NCBI GenBank assembly: GCA_944320595.1
Contig: CALUIB010000001.1
Coordinates: 62,001 to 126,000, forward strand
DNA length: 64,000 nt
Origin: an uncultured Muribaculaceae bacterium
GTDB lineage: Bacteria; Bacteroidota; Bacteroidia; Bacteroidales; Muribaculaceae
Direction of reading: 5' to 3'
Below the pieces are notes generated by a model. It saw only the letters and a program-made list of their open reading frames with translations. It was not told the DNA's origin and made no database searches. This document shows, in pieces, positions 1-6,748 of this stretch. The position numbers and the translations under genes are program-made. Numbering within the stretch: position 1 is the first letter of the stretch; each line of letters starts with the position of its first letter.

Positions 1-2
1 TG

Positions 3-596
3 CCGCCGCACCTTGCTCCAATACAGGTGGTGATAGTGCCCATATACAAGAGCATGGAACAGCTCGACGAGATAAGCCGTCGCGTGGCTCCTATTGTAGA
101 GAAGTTCCGCAAGATGGGAATTAGCGTGAAGTATGACAATGCCGACAATAAACGTCCGGGATTCAAGTTCGCCGATTATGAATTGAAAGGTGTGCCTGTG
201 CGCCTTGCGCTTGGAGCCAGTGACTTGGAGAACGGTACAATAGAGCTTATGCGCCGCGACACGCTCGAAAAGGAGACTGTGCCAATCGAAGGCATCGAGG
301 CTCACGTGCAGCAGCTGCTCGAAGATATGCAGACCAACATATACAAGAAGGCTCTTGCCCTGCGCGAGTCGAAGACCACCACTGCCGACAGTTACGACGA
401 GTTCAAGGAAAAAATCGAGCAGGGTGGGTTCATACTTGCCCACTGGGACGGTACCACCGAAACCGAGGAACGCATCAAGGAGGAGACGAAGGCAACGATA
501 CGTTGCATACCCCTCGACGGAGACAAGACTCCTGGTGTGTGCATGGTTACTGGCCGCCCATCGGCTCAGCGCGTAATCTTTGCTCGCAATTATTGA
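3..596 (+). CDS. proS: prolyl-tRNA synthetase, C-terminal part (5' end outside window)
   Basis: Charges tRNA-Pro with proline in the cytoplasm. The reading frame is open from the first base of the window, so only the last 197 or so residues are present. The visible part starts in the end of the catalytic core ([15 protein letters not shown]) and continues through the anticodon-binding domain into the extra C-terminal zinc-binding-like domain of the archaeal/eukaryal (type 3) ProRS. It ends in VIFARNY, and a C-terminal tyrosine is usual in this class. A strong intrinsic terminator follows within 40 bases. The identity rests on clear family resemblance; the true start lies upstream. Confidence 0.93.
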   Translation, partial: PPHLAPIQVVIVPIYKSMEQLDEISRRVAPIVEKFRKMGISVKYDNADNKRPGFKFADYELKGVPVRLALGASDLENGTIELMRRDTLEKETVPIEGIEAHVQQLLEDMQTNIYKKALALRESKTTTADSYDEFKEKIEQGGFILAHWDGTTETEERIKEETKATIRCIPLDGDKTPGVCMVTGRPSAQRVIFARNY

Positions 597-627
597 TTGC
601 ATACCCTATCAAAGGACTTAATATATC

Positions 628-668
628 GGCGAACACCTGCAAAATGCTTTGGTGTTCGCCATTTTTTA
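628..668 (+). terminator. intrinsic terminator of proS
   Basis: A perfect 10-bp stem (GGCGAACACC at 628-637 with GGTGTTCGCC at 651-660) and a 13-base loop are followed by ATTTTTTATT. The T tract lies on the plus-strand side only, so it serves proS and not the convergent minus-strand gene. Confidence 0.85.
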
Positions 669-701
669 TTGAAAGCCTCCCACCTTGGTGGGGAAGGAAT
701 T

Positions 702-1505
702 CTACTTCTCGATTAGTTGTAGCAGGCTGTCGCGGCGAGCGAGTGATTGCTGGGAGCCTTCGCGTTCAAGCAGGCGTATTTCTTCCATGACTTTTTCAGT
801 CACGTGGGCTTTTTGTGCGGCTATTGAGTCGCGTAGTAGTCGTTTCTCATTGAATGTTTCCAGCAACCGAGCTTCTTCATATACCTTGATTGCGCCGTCG
901 ATGTCGCCTGTATCGAGCAGAGCCAAAGCTCGGTGGTCGAGTTCGCTTAGCATATCGCGGTTGATGCGTGCGAAACGGTCGCAAAATTCTTCAAGTCGGT
1001 CGAGTGCCCGTTGCAGCTGTTCGCCCGCCTCCATTATCTTTTCGCGATATTGTTGCTCGATGATTTGTCGGTCGGTCAAGGCTTTGTCGAGTTCTGCTAA
1101 TTTTTGCCGGTAAAGGCGGCGATAGCGGTCTTCACCCAACTTGTAATATCGGCGGCGGCTTTCGGCAAGCGAGCCGCGAGGGCACAGTACCACGGTAAAG
1201 GTGTCGGTTGCCGAAATGTTCCATAGTGTCACCTCACGTGTGTTTACCAGTTCATATCCGGTTTTGCCGATTTCCACGGTGCGCACGGCATCGCCCTCGT
1301 TGCGTGTGGCAAAGTGCAGGCTGAATTGCCCATGGCTGTCGCTTGTGGCCGGGGCGGCACCCGATACCATCACCGTTACTTGTGGCAAAGGTTGGCGGCC
1401 CGAGTTTTGCAGCAGTGCAATGCCGTGTTGACGCACTGCGCTGCTGGCAGTGGCAGCGCACATAAAGGCGGTGGCTATAATATGGGTTATTCTATTTCTT
1501 CCCAT
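702..1505 (-). CDS. secreted beta-sandwich protein, short paralogue of the neighbouring TPR protein
   Basis: Function unknown; 267 residues. An N-terminal signal peptide (TAFMCAATASSA) is followed by a carboxypeptidase-regulatory-like beta-sandwich (about 25-115, with LLQNSGRQPL, ATSDSHGQFSLHF and GYELVNT) and a long charged helical, coiled-coil-like part. It aligns with the first 270 or so residues of the gene at 1487-3574 but lacks the TPR half, so the two look like a tandem duplication with loss of the C-terminus. I start it at 1505 (MGRNRITHII), which overlaps the upstream gene's stop by 19 bases; the frame is open further upstream but only as a shadow of that gene. Last gene of a three-gene unit. 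Confidence 0.8.
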   Translation of the reverse strand: MGRNRITHIIATAFMCAATASSAVRQHGIALLQNSGRQPLPQVTVMVSGAAPATSDSHGQFSLHFATRNEGDAVRTVEIGKTGYELVNTREVTLWNISATDTFTVVLCPRGSLAESRRRYYKLGEDRYRRLYRQKLAELDKALTDRQIIEQQYREKIMEAGEQLQRALDRLEEFCDRFARINRDMLSELDHRALALLDTGDIDGAIKVYEEARLLETFNEKRLLRDSIAAQKAHVTEKVMEEIRLLEREGSQQSLARRDSLLQLIEK

Positions 1506-3574
1506 AGTGCTGTTATTACTTTCTTGTTTAGTTCCATGTCGCTTAGTTGAGAGTACAGCCCCACGATGTCGATGGCAGCCGAGAAAACTTGGCGTTTTTT
1601 CTCCTTGTCGGTAAAATGCTTGCCGTGCAGGTGGTACATTCCGATAAGCATATATTGCAATTGCTCGATGTGGGAGTCGCGGAGCCAGTTCCTCGAAGTG
1701 TCGTTTGTCTTTATGAAATCGAGCATTTCGAGCATTATGTCTTCGCAGCCGTCGAGTTCTTTTCCCGACATGGTTCGGGTGAACAGGTATGCCCAATATA
1801 CGTCGAGCATCTTTTGAGTTTCCACTGCCAACGGGTGCGAGCGCATATATTCAAGTGCAATGCGGGAGTAGGGCAGTGCTTTTTCTTCAGGGAGCGAGAT
1901 TGACGCAATTGATAGCAGGTTCAGTGTGTTCATGATGCACTTGGTGGCATACGGAGCATCTTTAAGTATATCGTATGTTTCGACAAGCACTTGTGCAGCT
2001 TTTGGGTAATCTTTGGAAAGTATGAGGTTTTGCCCTTTTGCCAACAGGCATTCTCCTTTCAATTTTATAAAAAGCACAGGATTTAGTTCCATATACTTAT
2101 CTACAATCATGAGACAGGAGTCGGCATAAAGGTCGCTTTCATAGGCTTGCATCCAGTTAGAGCTTGCTACAGACATCGTGCTGTAACACCCTGCCAGCCA
2201 TTGTGCAGTCTTTATGCGTTGTTTCTTGTCGGTGCATTGGGCTACTACTGCGGCGGTATTGGCTAACGATTTTAGTATTTGCAAGTTTTCAGCCGTTTTT
2301 AATTTATATTCGATGAAGAATTCGTGGAATGCACCTATTGATTCTGACACAAATACCAAATATGGGTAAGCATATTTGTCTGGTTGCAAGCCGAAACCCT
2401 TGTTGGCGTAGTCAACTCCTTTGGTCATGATATTTGCTGCGTTGGCGATCTTGCCCATTAGCAACCAGTAGCGCGATTCGGCAATGGCGTAGGTCGTGTA
2501 TGACATATTGAAGTAGGCATCTTCGCTATATTCCTCATGTCGTTTCAGTGCCTCGTATATTGTGACGGCCTTTTGTAGATGTCGCAGGGCTGCATCGGCA
2601 TCGGGGATGTAGGTGCACAGCAGGCCCAGCCCGGTGTAGAGTTCGGCACGTTGCAGGCTGTCGGTGGAGTGACGTAGGGCGGTGGATAGCCATTGCTGAG
2701 CCTCGTTTAAGTTTATTGCTATTTCGGTGAGGAATGAGGCGTAGTCGATGGCGTAAGAGGCGTTGGTGGTGTCGCTTAGGGCTATCGAGCGGTATATTTC
2801 GCCGGCACGTTGCAGGTTTTCCTCGCCGCCGGCAAAGCAGCATAGGTCGGCGTTCAAGCTCAGGGAGGGTATCATCGCCTCCATCTCGCGGCGTTCGCGT
2901 TCGTGTCTGAAGTCGAGCCCTTGCAGCAGTTTTCCGAGCTGTGCGTCGCGGTATTTCTCCAGAGCCTCGTCCAGTCGTCCTTGCTCCACCAGGGTTAGGG
3001 CATCGATGCTCATTTGGTCGAGGTCATCGCGGTTGTAGCAGGCCAGTGCGTATGCGTATGCTTCAAGGCGTTCCATGGCCTTTACGTAGTCAGCCGAGAG
3101 CTTGTCGAGCCAGGCATTGTATTGCTGCTCGGTCAGTAGGTTTTGCGCCAGTTGTTCATCAAGTTGCCGGCAAGCATCGGCATACCGTTCCATGTTGTGG
3201 CTGCGTCCTATCTCGTAGTATTTTTCCTGAGCTGCTGCCAAAGCCCCCTTTCGGCACATCACTATCGGCAGCTTGCTCGACGGGGAAACCGTCCACTGTT
3301 CCAGAGCTTTTTCGTTGACCAATTCGTAGCCGTCCTTGTAAACCTCGTCGAGCAGGAGCAGCTGCCCCGGACGCGACTTCGAGAAGTGCAAGTCGAAACG
3401 CCCGGCGGCGTCGCTTGTGGCCGGAATGGCACCCATTGCGCGTACCTGCACACCGGCCAGCGGCTGCCGCCCCGAGTTTTGCAATACTACTTCCCCCCGC
3501 TGCCGCACTTGTGCCTGCAATGGAGACAGCGCCATAGCGATGGCCAAGATAAAGGTGATGTGTCGCAGTTTCAT
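1487..3574 (-). CDS. secreted beta-sandwich and TPR-repeat protein
   Basis: Function unknown; 695 residues. Signal peptide at 1-21 (ends SPLQA), a carboxypeptidase-regulatory-like beta-sandwich at about 22-115 (LQNSGRQPLAGVQV, ATSDAAGRFDLHF, GYELVNEKAL), a helical linker to about 240, then TPR-like helical repeats to the end (for example AELYTGLGLLCTYIPDADAALRHL). It starts 4 bases after the stop of the TIR-like/DUF4062-like membrane gene, and its end overlaps the start of its short paralogue, so the three are almost certainly co-transcribed. The export signal places it in the periplasm or at the cell surface, where it could meet the extracytoplasmic beta-sandwich of the membrane protein; that partnership is inferred from gene order only. 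Confidence 0.82.
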   Translation of the reverse strand: MKLRHITFILAIAMALSPLQAQVRQRGEVVLQNSGRQPLAGVQVRAMGAIPATSDAAGRFDLHFSKSRPGQLLLLDEVYKDGYELVNEKALEQWTVSPSSKLPIVMCRKGALAAAQEKYYEIGRSHNMERYADACRQLDEQLAQNLLTEQQYNAWLDKLSADYVKAMERLEAYAYALACYNRDDLDQMSIDALTLVEQGRLDEALEKYRDAQLGKLLQGLDFRHERERREMEAMIPSLSLNADLCCFAGGEENLQRAGEIYRSIALSDTTNASYAIDYASFLTEIAINLNEAQQWLSTALRHSTDSLQRAELYTGLGLLCTYIPDADAALRHLQKAVTIYEALKRHEEYSEDAYFNMSYTTYAIAESRYWLLMGKIANAANIMTKGVDYANKGFGLQPDKYAYPYLVFVSESIGAFHEFFIEYKLKTAENLQILKSLANTAAVVAQCTDKKQRIKTAQWLAGCYSTMSVASSNWMQAYESDLYADSCLMIVDKYMELNPVLFIKLKGECLLAKGQNLILSKDYPKAAQVLVETYDILKDAPYATKCIMNTLNLLSIASISLPEEKALPYSRIALEYMRSHPLAVETQKMLDVYWAYLFTRTMSGKELDGCEDIMLEMLDFIKTNDTSRNWLRDSHIEQLQYMLIGMYHLHGKHFTDKEKKRQVFSAAIDIVGLYSQLSDMELNKKVITALWEEIE

Positions 3575-3578
3575 GTTA

Positions 3579-4685
3579 TTAATTGTCTTTTTTAAGCACT
3601 ATGTTCCAAGGAACGCCAGGCATTACGGGGGCGGTAAAAGTCCAACGCTCATACCCCGGCTGGAATGCGGCAAGCAGTTGTTCCTCGGCCTGCATTTCTC
3701 GTGGTATTTCGATTTGGAAATTGCCACTGGCATCGCTTTCCACGCTTATTCCCTGCACCGATACTGCCACTCCAGCCAGCGGACGACCGTTTTCGTCGGT
3801 TATCGACCCGAATATGCAGCCAAGGTCGTTGTTGCGCCTGACGGGCAATGTAAGGCATTCGTTCGACATTGGCAACAGCGTGTCGATGGGTAGGTATCCG
3901 GCAGCAGTGAAACGCAGACGAGCGTCGGTACCGCGAAACTTGGAGTGGACTCCTTTTATCACGGCATCGAGGTGGCGACTGTCGATGGAGAATGTCTGCG
4001 CCTCGCCATCGCCATACTGTACTTCGAGCAAGCCTTCGTTGAATGGCAGCCCGGGAATGCAGTAGCTATTGTCTTCCTCCACTCGCACGGTGAAGTCGAA
4101 GTCGCTATAATAGTGGAATGCGGCGAAAGCCGATGCAAGCACCACGAGTGGCAGTAAAATGTAGAAGATGGCATATTTTATCGCCTTGCGAGGGTTGAAA
4201 TGGTCAGGCTTGATGTAACCGTTGTTTTCGAGCAATTGCAATTGTTTGTCAACCTTTTGCAATAGCTCGGGATAATCACCGTAGGTGTCGCAAAAGTGTC
4301 CGTAGGTCTGTTCGGAAAATCGCTTGAAGTCGGCAAGTTCGGTGGATTGCTGTTCGGTTTCTCGGTAAAAGATAAAAATGCGCGGTCGCTCTTGCTTGCT
4401 CTGTTTGAATACCTCGCTGGCTATTTCAAGTTCGTGCAGGGTGTATTTGCCGAGCCGGGTGTGGAACAGGAACAGCACGATGTCGCACTTGCGTATGTAT
4501 TCGTCGTACCGCTCTTGCAGGAATTTCTTGTGCAGCGAGCTTTCAAAGTCTTTCCACGTGCGTTGCACGAACAGTATGTCGCGCTTTTCGTATATTTTGT
4601 TCTTTTCGGAGAAAAACAGGTCGAGCCGCGTTTTGTCCTCGTCAAGTTCGGCCGACGATGCTATGAACACATTTACTTTTTTCAT
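3579..4685 (-). CDS. TIR-like/DUF4062-like membrane protein with extracytoplasmic beta-sandwich
   Basis: About 368 residues. Residues 1-155 form a cytosolic alpha/beta domain: VNVFIASSAEL opening strand, RDILFVQRTWKDF, CDIVLFLFHTRLGKYTLHELEIA and RIFIFYRE. This is the pattern of TIR-like/DUF4062 domains of prokaryotic conflict and signalling proteins. One membrane helix lies at about 168-190. Residues 195-290 resemble a PEGA-like fold, and 293-365 form a carboxypeptidase-regulatory beta-sandwich (GSITDENGRPLAGVAV, SDASGNFQIEIP). A cytosolic effector-like domain tethered to an extracytoplasmic binding domain suggests transmembrane signalling. I chose ATG 4685; an upstream GTG at 4712 is possible but weaker. 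First gene of the module with 1487-3574 and 702-1505. Exact family and activity are uncertain. Confidence 0.75.
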   Translation of the reverse strand: MKKVNVFIASSAELDEDKTRLDLFFSEKNKIYEKRDILFVQRTWKDFESSLHKKFLQERYDEYIRKCDIVLFLFHTRLGKYTLHELEIASEVFKQSKQERPRIFIFYRETEQQSTELADFKRFSEQTYGHFCDTYGDYPELLQKVDKQLQLLENNGYIKPDHFNPRKAIKYAIFYILLPLVVLASAFAAFHYYSDFDFTVRVEEDNSYCIPGLPFNEGLLEVQYGDGEAQTFSIDSRHLDAVIKGVHSKFRGTDARLRFTAAGYLPIDTLLPMSNECLTLPVRRNNDLGCIFGSITDENGRPLAGVAVSVQGISVESDASGNFQIEIPREMQAEEQLLAAFQPGYERWTFTAPVMPGVPWNIVLKKDN

Positions 4686-4738
4686 CGGGGTTGCATGGTT
4701 TGTTAATGGCACATTAGGTTGGAAATCTCTCCTAATGG

Positions 4739-4746
4739 CAAAGATA
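4739..4746 (-). promoter_or_regulatory. candidate -7 element of the TIR-like module
   Basis: Read on the minus strand this is TATCTTTG, matching the Bacteroidetes -7 consensus TAnnTTTG. It lies 54 bases before the chosen start at 4685. No good -33 TTTG is seen at the right distance, so it may be weak or activator-dependent. It would make the module a separate transcript from the exporter genes upstream. Confidence 0.45.
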
Positions 4747-4760
4747 TAAAAAAGTTTCCA

Positions 4761-5246
4761 TTATCGGCTCTGTTTTGTCAAGTATGACAAGAGAGAGCCT
4801 TGGTGCGCCTGTATGGTGGCTGTTCCCTTTTGCCCGTCTGAAAGTGCCATGCCTGTGGGCAGTTGTTTGACTGTGGCGGTGACAACAAAGTAATTTTTCC
4901 CGGATATTGCGACAACTTCAGAGCCGACCGATGTTATTTCGCACTGTACACGTCCATATTCGTTGGCAGGGTATCCGTCTATTTCCACCATTGTTTTCTG
5001 TTTGGGGCGGATTTTATGTCGTTTGCCATATTCAAGCAATATTTCAATACAATTCCCTCCGTTTGTGACAGTGGCGGTGCCGCTCTCGCATTTGGGGTAC
5101 GCTACGAATGCTGCCGCTGAAAATAGCAAAGCCATTGCCAAGAACACGATGGAGATGCCGTGGCGTATTATCCATGGCGGACGGCTTGCAAGCAGGCTTG
5201 ATGTTTTCTTGCTGCGAAGTTCTATGTTGGCGGCATCGGTTTCCAT
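4761..5246 (-). CDS. miniature HlyD-like membrane-fusion protein, probably a deletion remnant
   Basis: 161 residues, against roughly 350-450 for HlyD-type adaptor proteins of peptide exporters. The N-terminus matches the family (IELRSKKTSSLLASRPPWIIRHG, then a membrane helix at about 29-50). The C-terminus also matches (VEIDGYPANEYGRVQCEITSV, then a final beta-barrel-like region). The lipoyl and coiled-coil middle that spans the periplasm is missing: the sequence passes from GTATVTNGGNCIEI straight to KIRPKQKTMVEI in frame. It starts 4 bases after the ABC gene. It could be a natural short adaptor, but the parallel loss in the neighbouring transporter makes decay more likely. Confidence 0.65.
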   Translation of the reverse strand: METDAANIELRSKKTSSLLASRPPWIIRHGISIVFLAMALLFSAAAFVAYPKCESGTATVTNGGNCIEILLEYGKRHKIRPKQKTMVEIDGYPANEYGRVQCEITSVGSEVVAISGKNYFVVTATVKQLPTGMALSDGQKGTATIQAHQGSLLSYLTKQSR

Positions 5247-5250
5247 GATG

Positions 5251-6312
5251 TTAAGAGCCTAATTCCAATTGGTTTTTGACTAATTCGTAATATTTCCCGT
5301 GCCGAGCCACGAGTTCGCTGTTGGTGCCGGTTTCCACTATGCGCCCTTTTTCGAACACTATTATTTGGTCGGCATTTTTCACTGTGCTCAGCCTGTGGGC
5401 TACGACAACCACCGTGCGACCCCGGTAAAAACGGGCAAGGTTATCGACTATGGCACGTTCGTTATTGGCATCGAGCGAGTTTGTAGCCTCGTCAAGGAAA
5501 ATGTAGTCGGGATTTTTATATACGGCTCGGGCTATGAGTATGCGTTGTTTCTGCCCTAAGCTCACGCCAACGCCGTTGTCGCCTATGACGGTGTTGTACT
5601 TGAGTGGCAAAGATTCGATGAATGTGTCGATGCACGCCACCCGTGCCGCCTCGGTGAGCCGCACGGGGTCGATTTCGCCGTCTTCGGAGGCGATATTGCG
5701 GGCAATGCTTTCGCTGAATAGTGCGCCGTCTTGCATCACCACGCCGCACCGGGTGCGCCACCATCGCTTGTTGAAGTCGCTGAGTGGACGGTCGCCGAGT
5801 GTCACGTCTCCCGACTGCGGCGCATAGAATGCCAATAGGAGTTTCATGATGGTCGTCTTGCCACTGCCGCTGGCTCCGACTATTGCTGTGACTTTGCCAT
5901 ATGGAATGAGCATGGTCACGCCGTCGAGTATTGGGCGTGGGCTGTTTGGGTCGTATCGGAATGTGACGTTGTTCATTGCCATGTCGCCGTTGCCGGTTAT
6001 GCGGCGTAGCCCGCTGCCGTCGGCATCTTCGGGCTGCATGCGGTGTATCTCGTTGATGCGGTCGAGGCTTATCCTCACGTCTTGCAGCGAGTATATGAAA
6101 TTCATTATCTGCATCACGGGGGCGTTAAGCTGTCCTATGATGTATTGCACGGCAAGCATCATGCCCAGTGTCATTCCGCCGTCAATCACGGCCAATGATG
6201 CCACCACGGTGACGATGGCGTTTTTTAGCTCGTTGATAAATACTCCGCCCACTTCCTGCGACTGTTGCAGCCGCAACGAGCGCATATTCACCCCAAACAG
6301 GTCGGTCTGCAC
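5251..6312 (-). CDS. ABC exporter, C-terminal transmembrane and ATPase part
   Basis: 353 residues from a GTG. It begins with the end of the transmembrane domain (GGVFINELKNAIVTVV, MTLGMMLAVQYIIGQLNAPV) and a complete nucleotide-binding domain from about residue 105: Walker A GASGSGKTT, Walker B YIFLDEATNSLD and H-loop VVVAHRLSTV. The signature is VSLGQ where LSGGQ is expected, so the first signature glycine is replaced by leucine. The frame continues upstream into the C39 part through a single TGA, so this is the downstream half of a broken gene rather than an independent transporter. HlyD-like remnant follows after 4 bases. Confidence 0.8.
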   Translation of the reverse strand: MQTDLFGVNMRSLRLQQSQEVGGVFINELKNAIVTVVASLAVIDGGMTLGMMLAVQYIIGQLNAPVMQIMNFIYSLQDVRISLDRINEIHRMQPEDADGSGLRRITGNGDMAMNNVTFRYDPNSPRPILDGVTMLIPYGKVTAIVGASGSGKTTIMKLLLAFYAPQSGDVTLGDRPLSDFNKRWWRTRCGVVMQDGALFSESIARNIASEDGEIDPVRLTEAARVACIDTFIESLPLKYNTVIGDNGVGVSLGQKQRILIARAVYKNPDYIFLDEATNSLDANNERAIVDNLARFYRGRTVVVVAHRLSTVKNADQIIVFEKGRIVETGTNSELVARHGKYYELVKNQLELGS

Positions 6313-6318
6313 GTCTTC

Positions 6319-6735
6319 TCACTCCCAACGCCGCCGTTGCTCGCAGCCTTGCAGTTTTATTTCCTGCATCTTGGTCACAAATTGGTAGGTGACATTGGTG
6401 TTTTTTACAAGCCCTATGGCGGGGTCGGCCACGTAGAAACTGCCACGGCTCACACGGTATAGCACCACGAAGTGGTCTTGCCTCCAGTGCAAGATGCACG
6501 GCAGCACGGCACGGCGCAGATAGTCGGTCGTTGCCCGGCCGCACACCGTGTGCAGCCCCACGGCAGTTGCGGCATTGCTTATGCCGAGCATCGACACCCC
6601 CTCGCGCGAGGCTGGGCACAGCCGTTCAAGCTCGTCGATGCCATAGTTGCGCCCGTAATGGCGGCACACCATGGCAAGGCACGCAATCCCGCACTGCATG
6701 CTGTCGTGCTGCCGAATGAAAGGAAACCGTCTCAC
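6319..6735 (-). CDS. C39 peptidase domain of the broken exporter
   Basis: 138 residues. In intact exporters this domain cuts double-glycine leader peptides as they are exported. The catalytic set is intact: QHDSMQCG (Cys), DHFVVLY (His) and VADPAIG (Asp). After IGLVKNTNVTYQ the sequence jumps to FVTKMQEIKLQGCEQRRRWE, which belongs after transmembrane helix 4 in the parent family, and then meets TGA. A free C39 peptidase would not carry that transmembrane-domain segment, so deletion is the better explanation. It starts 13 bases after the outer-membrane gene at 6749-9094. Confidence 0.8.
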   Translation of the reverse strand: MRRFPFIRQHDSMQCGIACLAMVCRHYGRNYGIDELERLCPASREGVSMLGISNAATAVGLHTVCGRATTDYLRRAVLPCILHWRQDHFVVLYRVSRGSFYVADPAIGLVKNTNVTYQFVTKMQEIKLQGCEQRRRWE

Positions 6736-6748
6736 ATCCGTAGTGCGC

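Larger units (their letters stand above)
5251..6735 (-). pseudogene. peptidase-containing ABC transporter (PCAT), broken
   Basis: One reading frame runs from 6735 to 5251 and encodes the start and end of a bacteriocin-type C39 peptidase/ABC exporter. About 200 residues holding the first transmembrane helices are missing near 6380-6405. A TGA at 6319-6321 interrupts it where the family has a tryptophan (RRRWE-stop-EDVQTDLFG). The two open parts are described separately. Confidence 0.8.
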
